A program made the translations under genes and the position numbers. From Branchiostoma floridae (lineage: Eukaryota; Chordata; Leptocardii; Amphioxiformes; Branchiostomatidae): 64,000 nucleotides of DNA. Location of the stretch: the NCBI RefSeq assembly GCF_000003815.2, contig NC_049996.1, positions 10,634,266 to 10,698,265 of the forward strand, written 5' to 3'. Under the pieces are notes generated by a model that was not told where the DNA came from, did no database searches, and saw only the letters and a list, made by a program, of their open reading frames with translations. Of this stretch, positions 1-12,500 are shown in pieces (the stretch's first letter is position 1; each line of letters starts with the position of its first letter).

Positions 1-386
1 CAAGCCAAGAGTTCCTTCTCTTCAACTGCATTCTGTTTCATCATTGGCAAGTTGACCTTCAACTTGGAATTTGGAAGGACTCTGGGCAGTTTGTACTGCT
101 TCTTATACATAAACATAAACATGAAAGACCATAATTATTGTTCTATGTTGTGGTAAAATTATTCTCCTAGTGTTTGACTGAGACAGGATTGCCAAAGAAA
201 TATTTTACTAAAATGTTTGACTAAAAAACTATACTTAGCTGAGAAAAAACAGCAATCATATCATTAAATATCGACTAATCCAAAGCAAATATATACAAGT
301 CAATAGTACATTGTATAATTCCATATTCTCATGTGTTGAACCTGTGGTCTTCATTTACATGCTAGCACTAATAATGCAGCACTGAC
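1..386 (-). other. EGFR intron after exon 20 (partial)
   Basis: No exon matching the next kinase segment is seen on the minus strand. AT-rich intron sequence; I see nothing else in it. Confidence 0.8.
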
Positions 387-545
387 CTTGTACACAGTTC
401 CGAAGGCGCCCGACCCCAGCACCATGCCCCTCTTCAGCTCCGTCTCCTTAATAATCCTCAGGTAAGCCTGGTTAGGAGCCGCTCCCGTGGGGGTCAAAGG
501 TTGAAGTTCATGTCCATATGGGTTGTTCTCAAGGTCACTGACAGG
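387..545 (-). CDS. EGFR: EGFR exon 20: juxtamembrane and start of kinase domain (glycine loop)
   Basis: 159 bases, 53 codons, phase 0 in and out. Encodes [40 protein letters not shown] and [13 protein letters not shown]. The last part is the ATP-binding glycine loop G-x-G-x-x-G. It is nearly identical to human [39 protein letters not shown], and the human exon also ends at this Lys. PLTP keeps the proline-directed Thr site known in human EGFR. Acceptor CTTCAG, donor AAG|GTCAGT. The next exon is outside the window. Confidence 0.97.
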
Positions 546-3500
546 CTGAAGGGCAAAACACAACAACTTGAATTATGATATATGATAATAATGCGACAAT
601 GAAGGTTAGATATCCAGGTAATAAGATATGCCAAAAAACAGTCGCTCAAGCAGCTGGATATGATTTTGAAAACGGTCAGATGTTTCAGACAACCATCCGG
701 CGTCTTAAGTCAGTGTCACTGATGGGTATTATCTAAAATGCCTGACCATGTCCAAAATCATATTCAGTTGCTTGAGTAACTGCTTTTAGGTGTATGATAA
801 TAATTATTGATAAAATGAGATGAAGGCAGCATTTATAACACACTATTTGGAACATTTTTTAAGCTTTATTACAATGAAAGACTTTCAAGGATCAATTTGC
901 AGGCGAATCTGAAAAAAACTACTGAATTATAGACTTATGTATATCTATGGATACAAATCTCTCTCTCTCTTTCTCAAAATCTTTCATCTCACCACTTCGA
1001 TGCCCAGTTCCTTGACTTTCCTCCATGTCTGTCTGCGGCGGTTGCGCTGGCGGCGCTGGTACACGGTGTACACCAGGATGATCACCAGCAGCAGGAGCAC
1101 CACTGCAAAGATGATACCTGCCAGGAGGCCTTTACTCGCCGGGGCACTGGAAAACAAAAGTTAGGCTGTTAGGGGAATAACATCATAACACTTTTTATCT
1201 ACAGCTACCGTACATACCAGGGTATTGTGTAAACTGGCAATACTGGTCAGCAAAAGCTTGGAAAGAAACTGAAAATTTGGAAATTGTAGTATGCCTTTCT
1301 ACATTGTTGCCGAATGTACAGAAAAGTGTCATGTCAGCTGAGTAAACTTCCCTCGACATTCTGGTACAAGTACAAGTACATGTATTCATGGCATTTACTG
1401 GTACAACTTTTGTAATATTTCTAATATAAGAAGAAGAAGAGAATGGTGCAAATTTAGAGCAAGCTTTCTTCTTTCATCAATCAATCAGAAAATCAAGAGA
1501 GAAAGCACTAAGAAAGTCTTCTCTGGTTTAGCTATACTGATAACAATAGAGAAATAATTACGAGAGGCTTCCGATGAAGAAGTCGTTGATGGGTTCACAG
1601 ATGCTGTCCTTTTCTTCGGTCCTCTGCGGACATTCCTCCAGACACTCGTCCCCGTACTTGACATGGCGGCAACGGAAACAGCCGCTCCTGGTGTCGTCCA
1701 CACACCCGTCCACACACTCGCTGTGGCAGTCCTTACACTGGTTTGCTGAGGTGCTGTCCGGGAAGGTGTTATCGGTGCAGTTCTTCACACAAACCTTGTC
1801 CTCACCCTCCGACACGTGGTACGGTTTCTCCGCGGGGCAACTCGGACCAGCAGTGCAATCATACTGTAAAACCACAGGGAAAACATTATATAAATCTTCT
1901 ACTTCGTAAGAGATATAAAGGACATGTACATTAGGGCAATCCAGCCATCACCGAACAGAGACAGTCCACAAGAACGCATGTTAATAAGATCACTTGTCTG
2001 TACATGTAATTCTATGGTACTACAACTCGAATATGTTGGAAACACATAGTCATGAGCTTGCATGTGGAGGAGAGGTCATTGCAAAAGTCATGAAAATAAA
2101 ATCACTCAATAAAATTATGGAGAACAACGGACGCTACACCGGATAGTGAGTGAGTGAGTGAGTGAACATTAAAGAATCAATGTAAAGCTATAGCTAGTGG
2201 AATAATGATTCAAGTACATCCGTATCGTATCCATTGTAAGAATAGGCGAGACACATACGTCATCGACAGACTTGTTGATGTAGACTTTGTAGTTGACACA
2301 GTGGGTGCAGAAGGCCTTGTTACTCCTGTAGTAACAGCCTTCCCTGCAGCCTGTTGGACACCTGTAACAGATACGTCGATGTAGGTTAGACATCCAGGTA
2401 ATAAGATACGCCAAAAAGTAGTTACTCAAGCAACTGGATATGGTTTTGGAAACGGTCAGATGTTTCGGATAGAATCCACTATCCTTCGTCAGTGACACTG
2501 AAGTGATCTGAAAGAAGCAGGTCTTTTATACTCTATGAATGAAGACAATTTCAGATGTCCAATAGGAAAAGTTGCAAGACAATTCAGACTGAAGACAATT
2601 TGGATTCCAAAGAAAACAAAGGTAAGGCAAAGTCAAGTGCACCTGTAGCAGATGTTGGACACGTTGTAATCCGTCTGTGGGCAGCTCGGTCTGCAAATGA
2701 AGTAGTTCTCCACGTTGCGTCGGAAGTGTTTGCACCGCGTGCACGCGCTGGGGCTGGCCGCCCTGCAGCCGTCACACTCTTCGTGACATGGGTAACACAC
2801 CTTGGGGGAAAAGAGAGAGTTTCTTGTTAGTACGTAGTAAATGATTTGCTTCTTGTCAATCAAAGTTTGTACCAAGTGTGTCAAAAAGATTGACAGAACA
2901 GAGGCAAAACATCATAACAAGCTGTCATCAAGAAACAGTATAGTAAGCATAGTGAGATAAGGATATAGACACAATATAACTGTTACAAGAACATCATCAA
3001 TGCAATAACAACAAAAAAGTACTACACACAGTATACAACGTAGCAAATATAAGGCTGCGCAAAAGTTAAGGGCTAACTTTCACCATAGTCTTTAGTTGTC
3101 CTGGTTCCCAAACCTAATTTCCTAAGCAAACAAATGTACATTTCCTTAGGACTTAAGACATGTATTACACTATAAATACTTAAAGAAGTTTTACCTGCTC
3201 AATGCCGACTTTGTTGAATTGTTTTCCTGACGTCTCAAACTCATCATGTGAGCACTGTTGGTCCTCGGGCAGACATTCAAGCTTAGGGATAAACAAACAC
3301 AGAAACAACTCGTATTGTGCATTACAAACTATTGTCCACATGTCCAAGTGTATTTGACAAAGGCAGTTCTGAACAATAAAGATGACGTACTATGACATGT
3401 TCTACGGTAGTCATGACTCTTCCTTATACAAAGCAATAAAATAAAGGCTTGCATCCAGGAATATATTCAACAGAAACTCCTGAAGACGTACCAAAAAGTT

Positions 3501-6500
3501 TACTGGAGGCACCATATAGATCATATTTATAACAGTAATTCACAGAGATTTGGGCTCATTTCGAATGAAGGGAGGTTGGAAAGATATTGTTCTCACCACT
3601 CGGTAGCTCTCTGCAAGTCTTGCCTTCTTACAAGCGTTGCAGCCGTCTGCACTGACATTGTTCCTTGGTCCTGAACATCTCGGGCTGTCTGGGCTGCAAA
3701 ACAATTTACCAGCAAATTTAAATTCTTTCCCCATTGTCACTCACTCACTATCCATTTGATAAAACATTTTCCAAAGGATACAGGGTTCTTTGGGGTATCT
3801 TCTACAATGTATCCCTTGCACACATAAGTTTACAAATTTTAAAGTCAGAAAAAAGTCCCCACACTTTCAATACATACAACATGTATATACATTGTACTAG
3901 ATATAAAAAGGAAAGTAGAAAGAGTTATCAATTTCAACTTGAGTATTTAAGAACTTCAAGCTTTACTCCAAATGGGGGCATACCAACCTGATGTGTTACA
4001 CCAAAGGGCAGATACAAATATTGTTCAATAAAGTCTCATATCACCTGTGTCACAAAATGTGTGACTGTTTCACATTAGTTTGAGGACTTAACAATTCTTC
4101 TTTTGTCCAAAGTTCAAAGAATTTTGAGAGTATCTTATCAGTGCCATAGCCTTACCCGCTGTCAAGGGCGACGCAGTTCTCGTGACAAGGCTGGCACTGG
4201 TTGTTTCTGTCTGGGTATTTCATGGGTGGGCACCTCTCCTTGCAGAAGGGACCATCCTTGACATTCAGACACCTGGTACAATTGTCGGAACCCTGTGTAA
4301 AAAAAAGTTACAAAAATGTTGAACACAATACGTACTGTGAGAAAGCCTAGAACAATACAAGTCTCACAGTATTCAACAATAAAACAAAAAACAATACCTT
4401 CCAACTTATATAGTTACATGGAGTAATAACTAAACCTGTAAGTTTTTTTCTATTTTTATGATGTTCTCATACTGCTTACAGTTTCATTGTACTGGGATGC
4501 GTGGGGCCGCGTAGCACAGTGGTATTGTATTCGGCCCGTGATCGAGAGGTCGCCGGTTCGAATCCGCCTACCGTGATGCCGGTCTTGTGCCCTTGGGAAA
4601 GGCACTTTACACGACTTTCCTCACTTTACTCAAGTGAAAAATGAGTCGTCCCTCGGATAGGACGTTAAAAGGAGGTCCCGTGTATGGGGAGAGCCATACC
4701 CCATGCACGTTAAAGAACCCCCACACGTGCGATGGTGCGGTGTGCGTTGGTGCAAATCCTTCTGTCGGGAGTTGGTGATTCACTTCAAATCACCCGGATG
4801 GAGGCCTGGCGAACCTCTGTCTCGTATCAGCCACATGGTGAATTACATCATTCACCCGGACGGGAGACCTGGCGCATCCCCGTCTTGTAATTAGCCTACG
4901 AAAGGGTATGTCACCCCGTAAGGGGCGGTATAACCCCGTCGTGTGTAGACATGTGCGAACATGTCTACATTTGATCACGTCGACCGATGATGATGATGTA
5001 CTGGGAAATTCCCTAGCTCTTTTCGACAAGCACAATGAACAGTGAACCACAACCTAACATCCTGTCCCAGAAATGAACTCTAGGCTTCCACTTCCAGAGG
5101 CTGGGCTGCTAACCACTGGACTATGCATGTCCTAATTGGTGCAGTGCAAATCAGAGACGAAAGCTTACCGGGCCATTGCACATGCCGTCACACTGAGGGT
5201 CGCAGGGGCGGCACTGCTTGTTGTCCGAGTAATGTGTGGTTGCCTCGCAGCTTTCCACGCACGTCCCGTCCAACTCGAAATTGGCGCACTTGATACACTG
5301 GCTTGCTTCAAACCCCCAACAGCCGTCAGAGTCACACTGGTCGGAGCAAGTCTTCCCTTCAACAACTGAAAAGGACACAAGCAGATTGAAACATATGACT
5401 GTTACAGAACTATTTGTCATACAGAATTATGCCCAGACCAATATACCCATCCCAGCCGTCAATCAAAATCATTGTTAAACAATAAGATGTGAGGAGGGTG
5501 GGTCTATCTAAATACAGCAAATATACTGTAGTACATACAGTAGCCAGTGTGCTGTGCATGAGGGAGGTTATGCCAGCTAAACAGGTAGAGAATCCGCAGT
5601 GTTAAACAAAAGGGCAGTTAAACCAGCCAGACATATACAGATACAGAAGCTGGCATGTTACACTGAAGCGTGTTATACTGGCTATACAGATACAGATACA
5701 GACTTGTGACTTACCACACTGAGTTTTGTTTTTGTTCTGGTTAATCTGCCTCTCCTGTACTCTAGGGTTTTTCAGGATGCGGTTCCAGACGGCATCGTCC
5801 ACATTGTAGCACAAGTCCCTGTTCTTTCGGATGTTGACCTTCCCGTTGTTCACTTGCTGCAGAGACGTCAGGCCCAGACTTACCAGCGACGTTTGGTAGA
5901 TGACTAATGAGTATTGACTGTTGAAAAAAACTCATGTAAGATAAGCGATCCTCTTACAAGGTTAAAAACACTTTTTTGTTTCATCCAAACGATAACTTTT
6001 TTTCAATGACAATAGCATTGCACAGAGGCCCCTAGACCTTGTAACACATGATCTATCCTTCAAATTTGATTTAGTACCTTGGGAAACCAGACTCCTTTGA
6101 GGTGGCGCAGTAAAGGTTCGCTACCGATCCCCTGTCACATGCACGCACGCAACTTACACAATCCAGATGGCTCACACTATCGTATCACTTGCCTTACATG
6201 TTGGGGGCCAGCAATGAGTCGGCCCATCTGAATAGTGGGGTGGGTACACTGGGAGCCAGACAGGACTGGGTAGCTAGCCAAGGCAGTCAGCCCGCTTTAG
6301 CGCTCCGGGGGAGTTTAAGCCCGATGAGTTATCGCTACCCTTTCGGGCAGGTGGACCTTATCGGGCTTAAACTCCCTGGGGCGCTAATAGGAGCTCGGCG
6401 GGTCTGACTGTCTTGGGCCACCGAATAAACTGTCCTAGCTGCCCCACCCGGATGGCCCCCAGGGTATGGGGTGGGTGTTAAGTTGCAGATGCGAAAGTGT

Positions 6501-9500
6501 GTGTGTGGGGGTGGTGGGGTGGTGCAGCAGTGAACCCTTTCTGCAGTCTGGTTTCCCAGGGTAACTTGATATAGGAAACAATGTTTTCAATGGACAAGGT
6601 TAATGACAGTGTATGCTACATATTTCGGTATCTTATCAAATAAGGTTGATTCCGTGAACATGTACAATGTACATGTAGATTTTAGAGTAACTTGTCCAGC
6701 AAAACTGAAGTTTGATGATGAGCTGGAAATCATTATGCTCAACATTTTAAATTTCCAGGTGCTGTCATTTCTTTTAGTGACATTTATAATCTGGTTATGT
6801 ATGTTTCTTTCTAGTAAACTGTTGCTATAGCTAGAGTTTTACATGGACACAAGGGCTGTGGTTTCAGCTTGTTTCAATACAAAATGTATACTCATTTTGG
6901 TGCTTTTTACATGTACGTTTTTCCTGCACATTGGTGTTTTCTACAAAGAAAAATGTGCACATGAGAAAAATAAAAGTAAATTATAACAATGGTGCTGGAA
7001 ATATGTGCAAAAAAGCACATGCAACAACCGAGGCATCCATGTCCAGATCTAACCTTTTTTTAAAACAGTCTAGGAAGGAAAGACACCGAGCTATAGTGCT
7101 ACATGTTCTTACTCATTGTTTTTCTTGTGCAAAGCTGGATAACACCATTCAAATTATAACAATGACCACATCAAGGCTATGAAGTCAAAACGAAAATGAA
7201 ACAAGAATTCACTATCACGACACGACACGAGCACGGTACACCGTTACTTAGCTAGGTGCTCGTCAAGGGTAGAGGGACTTTTCGCTACCTAGTTCCAGTG
7301 AGAGACCTGGAATGAAATTTGAACGATTGTTTGTAAATGGATGGATTGAAATGTTGCATGCAGGACTGCGGAGATGGCAGGGATTAGTACAAGCTGAGGA
7401 GGCGTGGAGCAGAAATGTAGAAGTCAGTAGAGGAGGGAGGCAGAGTTTAGCGGGAATGTCAATACTCAAGCCTGGTTTCTGTTCGTTTATAATTCTTTTT
7501 ATCAAGAGCATTCAGTACAGGTTGGTTTTTTAAAGGTTTACATGCAAGTCTCAGGGTCCGTACATGTTTTATCTTTAATTTGTATTTTACAGGACCTCGA
7601 TTCCATGAAACATTTAAAAAATATTTCAGACTTACAGTACTGTAAATTACAGTAAACATTTGCTATCCTGAAGTTGAATCTAAATCACCTAGATCTTAAT
7701 TTCTTGGTACCGTTTTTAGCACACCCCAGCATATAATACATGTATGTATTGATAAGAAAAACTGACTCCAACTTTCTTCAGTTATTAGAACCTTATCATT
7801 GTTCTTTTCAGGTCTTTAACAATCTTTCCTCCCATTGTCATTGTCTTTTTCCAGCATGGTTAACATGTATGAACCCCGATGTTGGTTTTAAAGAGAATTA
7901 GAGCAAGGAAAGAGGAGCTAGCGCACACTGCAAACCACTCGGTGTCACCTGTTAACATATGGCTCCCTGAGGTGGTGCAAATGAACAGAAAGGTGGAAGA
8001 AAAAACACCAGCAGTATGATAAACAAAAATCAAACATTAACAGAACATTTTTTGCAAGATTCACCAAAGCTATTGCAGTGATCTAAGATTTCAATGCAGC
8101 AACTATTCAGAAATTAACGGTCTTCTCTTTTTTTTGCCACATGGGGTGTAGGCTATAAGTCCCAATAATAATTTTGTAGTCTTGAATACAAATAGAAATC
8201 TTAGATCTCTGCTTTGTGCAAATCATGTACGTACACCACATTCCAAATAAAAGCAGAAAATGTCAATGTTAGTTTATGAGCAAATCTGTTATCACCACAC
8301 CAATGTTAATGGTAAATGAAGGATGAAAGCCTCTTGTAACATGCACTAGTCTTGTATTCAGCATTTGGTGATGTTCCAAAATATAAACTGTTGATATGAT
8401 GTTTAAGAAGTCTAGGGGGGGGGGGGGGGAGGTTCTTTTGTCATTTGTTCTTTGTGATGCAGTTTCCTTTATAAAGTAAAAGTATATTGTTACTGTTAGA
8501 ACTCTGGCAAGGTTGACCATGTGTCATCATGTAACACAAAGCAACCTGTAGTACGTTTTCAAATCTCGTTATTCCTCTGTCCCACATACTAGTATTCAAG
8601 ATTAGTGACTGGACATCATATCTTTTCTAGCCATATTGTCACAAGTGATTATTTGCACAGTTTGATACTTTTTGATTCAGCACTTACACATGTACTACTA
8701 GAAAATAGCATACACTTAAGAAGTAGAAACCCCCACACCATGCAATCAGCTCATCTTGCCTGCATTTCCAGGTACAGCCAACAGGGGGCATTGCTGCATT
8801 TAGGTGTGTCTGACAAGCTTATACTTCAAAATTGACGAAAATTGTTATGTTCTTCAGAATTCAGTTCTTTTTTTAGCTACAGGACTATCAGTATCATGCC
8901 CACTGAAATCATGGCAATCCATGTCTATTTTGAGCTACCCTGCTCATAAACTGATGACATTATTGCATTTGTTTTATAGGTACAAATGCAGACCCGTTAT
9001 CATCATCCACTGTAAGAGTCCTGTAACACATTTAATTCTTGAGACCCAAATGCTCAATACATGAATACATGGCACAAGTAGGCCTGTTACATGTATTTAA
9101 GGGGAGCAAAAAGTGGATCTACTGAAAATATACATGGGTTCTCAAGAAATCCTGAATACTTGTGGTATTTCATTTCAAAATTTTCATCCTGACAAAATCA
9201 TATCACTTATGCCTAGTAATCAACTAATTGAACTATTTATCTGATGTACTCTATGGCTTAATTCAGGAGCAGGTTTATCATTTTAACCTGTCTTTGTAGA
9301 ATGAAATGTAGAGAGAAATTTCCTTACTTGTAGAGCTCCCTGCCCTGTATAATCTTCAGGTTGCGGAACATGGAGAGGTCCGTGAAGTCTTCGTGTTGTC
9401 CTTCGATCTGCAGGTAGCCTGTTATTTCCTCCACTGTGCTGAACACACTCAGCTCCGACGGTAATATGGGGCCAAAGCCTGCCCAGCTGTCCCTGGATCA

Positions 9501-12500
9501 TGAAGGGCAACAAGCAACTCTTGATTTTCATTTTGATTGCTACAACACAATGCAAGTGGGAGCCAAGCAGGAATTGCTGTAGCCTGGATGCCAGACTGTT
9601 TCCAGGGTCTACACAGGCCAGCTCCTTGGCTTCAGAGCCAACAGGTGCATGTTCTCAAGGAAAATTTTACCATAAGCCCTCGCTTAGACCAATGGGGGCA
9701 TGTGATCCCTGGAGCCAAGGAGCTGGCCTGTGTAGGCCCTGGAAACAGTCTGGCATTCAGGCTGGAATTGCTGGTGTATTGTGCACCACAGATTATAATT
9801 ATCAAAGGGTACAACACAGTGTGATAAAGACTATCTAAAAAGTAGCACAACAGTGAATTTGATTTCACTTACCCCTCAAATGCCTGCTTTGTGATAACCA
9901 GGCTCCCCTCTATGATGGTACAGTTGGTGAAGTTTCTCAGGATTGCCTCGTTTATCGTCATGTATCCTGCAAACTGGTTCTTTTGGAATCCTGTGCATTC
10001 TGTGATGGCAAAAAGTTTGTTCTCATGTTGATTTGTTTTTCAGGCTCAAGAGGTTTAACAACAATTATACTAGGAGTATGGAAAAGAATGCACACAGACA
10101 GAAGAAACAATAGAAATAAAATCAGTGTACAATGTATGCAGATTAATTAACACCTCGGTTCAAACATTAAAACTTCACTGACTACAAATTTACATCCTTT
10201 CTATCCATGAAACACTAGACAAACACTTGAAAATCAAGAAATCCACATGAAAACCAAAAACAACTTACTCTTGGGACAGGCCCCAACACATTTCTCGCAA
10301 ACTCGCTGTCCGTTGTCAGTGTTCCCTTTCCGACAGGTCTTCACACAGTTTCCCTCTTCCTGAAGTAAGTGAGCTGAAAATATGGTAACAGTAATGTTAG
10401 CCAGGTAACAGATGCTAAGTGATGTCTAATCTCTTTGTTGTAGCTAGTACATTATAGTGTTTTGTAATTACTACATGAGTAAAATTGGCTAAGATAGACT
10501 TTATGCTTCCACTGTATAAACCTCTTACTAGTCTTAGTCTGAAGCCTCCTTCGCAGCCTTCCACTAGCTCTGACAGTTATCACTTTGGGAGTACTGATTC
10601 TTATCCTGCGAAGGTCATGTTTGCACCTACATCTACTAAAACATGACCTTGAAAATTTGGGTGAGTCCAATTTTTGTGTTAGATATTACAATTCTACTAG
10701 TTCAAGAATATGACCTTGCGACGTGGCATAAGAACCTTGCCCATACGTTGAAAATTGCAAATCAACACTTCCCCAACAATAACCACCAGCACTAATGGAA
10801 GGCCGCGAAGGAGGCTACATACATGTAGAATTGCCCTTCATACAACATGCAGCTGAACTGACATTGTCTGAGGCAAAACCAATTCAACTGGCCAGATAAA
10901 GGGGGCTGTGTAATCAAAGCAATTAGCCCAGTCATTGACACTAAGCACCAACCTATGTAACATGGCTTCCTGACTCTCCTCCTGGAATTACAAGTTATTA
11001 CCTTCAGGGGTACCTTCTGCCTGTTATAGATTTTTCAGCCCACCAGGGAAAGAACTAATTAAGTGTAGGAACAGGGCTAATCAGGGAGAGCTACAGCACT
11101 AATCCAAATAGCAACTCCACTAGGAATGTACATGTACAGGCTAGGGTAAAGGCACCTTCTGCAATCTAGAGAGGCAATCTCATTAGACTACACCAAATTG
11201 CACCAAATTACACAAGATGCACAAATGTACAATGTATATATTACGAAAAATTTTGTGACATTTTGTATGTTCAACGTACCTTCAAAAGTATCAGTGAATA
11301 AAAAAAAATGTCAAAACTGGGTTCAAAGAATTATGTCCAGAATAACCCTTGTAGTGCCCAGTGGCACATACATGTACATGTAGGGCAGCTGTTTCAGTAA
11401 CAGAGTACTGTATATTTCTATGATTGCTAGCCCTTCCTGTTTAAATGCTCAACACATCTCTTCAAACACCCGACCCCCATTTTACACCCCTTCGGAAAGA
11501 TGGTGCAGCCTTAACCAAGATGCCCTATTCATGATTGAACCAGGGCTCTCTCAGTTACCAACTGATTGGAACCAGGAGCTCAACTGCTTCAAGTTGAGCT
11601 ACAAGGGTATCCCGTCAGAATGACCCACACATTGAGATTTGTATTCAGCCGGGCTCTGAACGAGTCTGACTGATGTCCTCGTTAACAGCAATCTGTGGAA
11701 AATTGATCCTCAGTCAAGTCTGGCAGACAGCTAGTTAGGGCAGCGGCCACAGCACAATTTTGCGAAGTAAGCTCATTTTTATTTCACAGCTGGTTGACCT
11801 AATTTTGGGTCTTCAGCCCATATGTTAGAGATGTCCCTGTAGCTCAACTGGTAGCAGCCTCACAGCTGAACTGGTTCCAACTAGTTCACAACTGGCAATT
11901 CTGGTTAAAACTGTACCGCTTTTACTTTGTATTCTATTGATTCATTTCTAGTGTTTGTATTGTATATAATTGTATTGATATTAGCATTGCTTAATGCTCC
12001 ACATCAACTATATTGCATTGATACAGTTTCAAAGATAGACGGGGAAGGTTGATACTCACAAGGACACTCGTCCACACACAGGGACCCGTAGGTGTACTTG
12101 GCATCGGGGTTGGTGACTGTCTGGAACAGGTCGGTGTCGTAAATGGTGGGAGGGGGGCAGTGCTCCTCACACTTGCCTGAGTTGTTGTAGTGGAGACAGG
12201 CCTAGACGTAAAACAGTCTTTAGAATTAATGGAATTCATGGACATCCAAGAATGGAAGGGGGCATACCCGTATAATAATTATTACACTGATTTACAAATA
12301 ACATGTTTTTAAAACTTTTTACAACACTGATTACAATTCATGTAACTGTTATAAATATTTCTCCTAGTCTGTGCCTTTCAGTCAGTACTAGTGTCACACT
12401 ATCAATGTATTTTCGCCCAAAATGTCCTTAGGAGCTTAACTCTTAGGATGAGCTACTTTCCTATTGTATACCACCACCTTTAGCACTGTAAGGTTCTTAC

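Larger units (their letters stand above)
2801..4155 (-). other. EGFR introns 15, 14 and 13 (with exons 15 and 14 between)
   Basis: Non-exon parts are 2801-3194, 3282-3596 and 3694-4155. I see no RNA gene, element or further exon in them. Confidence 0.8.

Noticed and set aside
1574-1909. Plus-strand frame opposite EGFR exon 18
   Set aside because: Antisense shadow of the cysteine-rich coding exon.
4502-4575. A functional tRNA gene
   Set aside because: A and B boxes are present, but no complete cloverleaf can be drawn and SINE body follows directly.
9283-9555. Minus-strand frame over EGFR exon 10 in another phase
   Set aside because: The true frame, joined by phase to exons 9 and 11, matches L2; this one does not.
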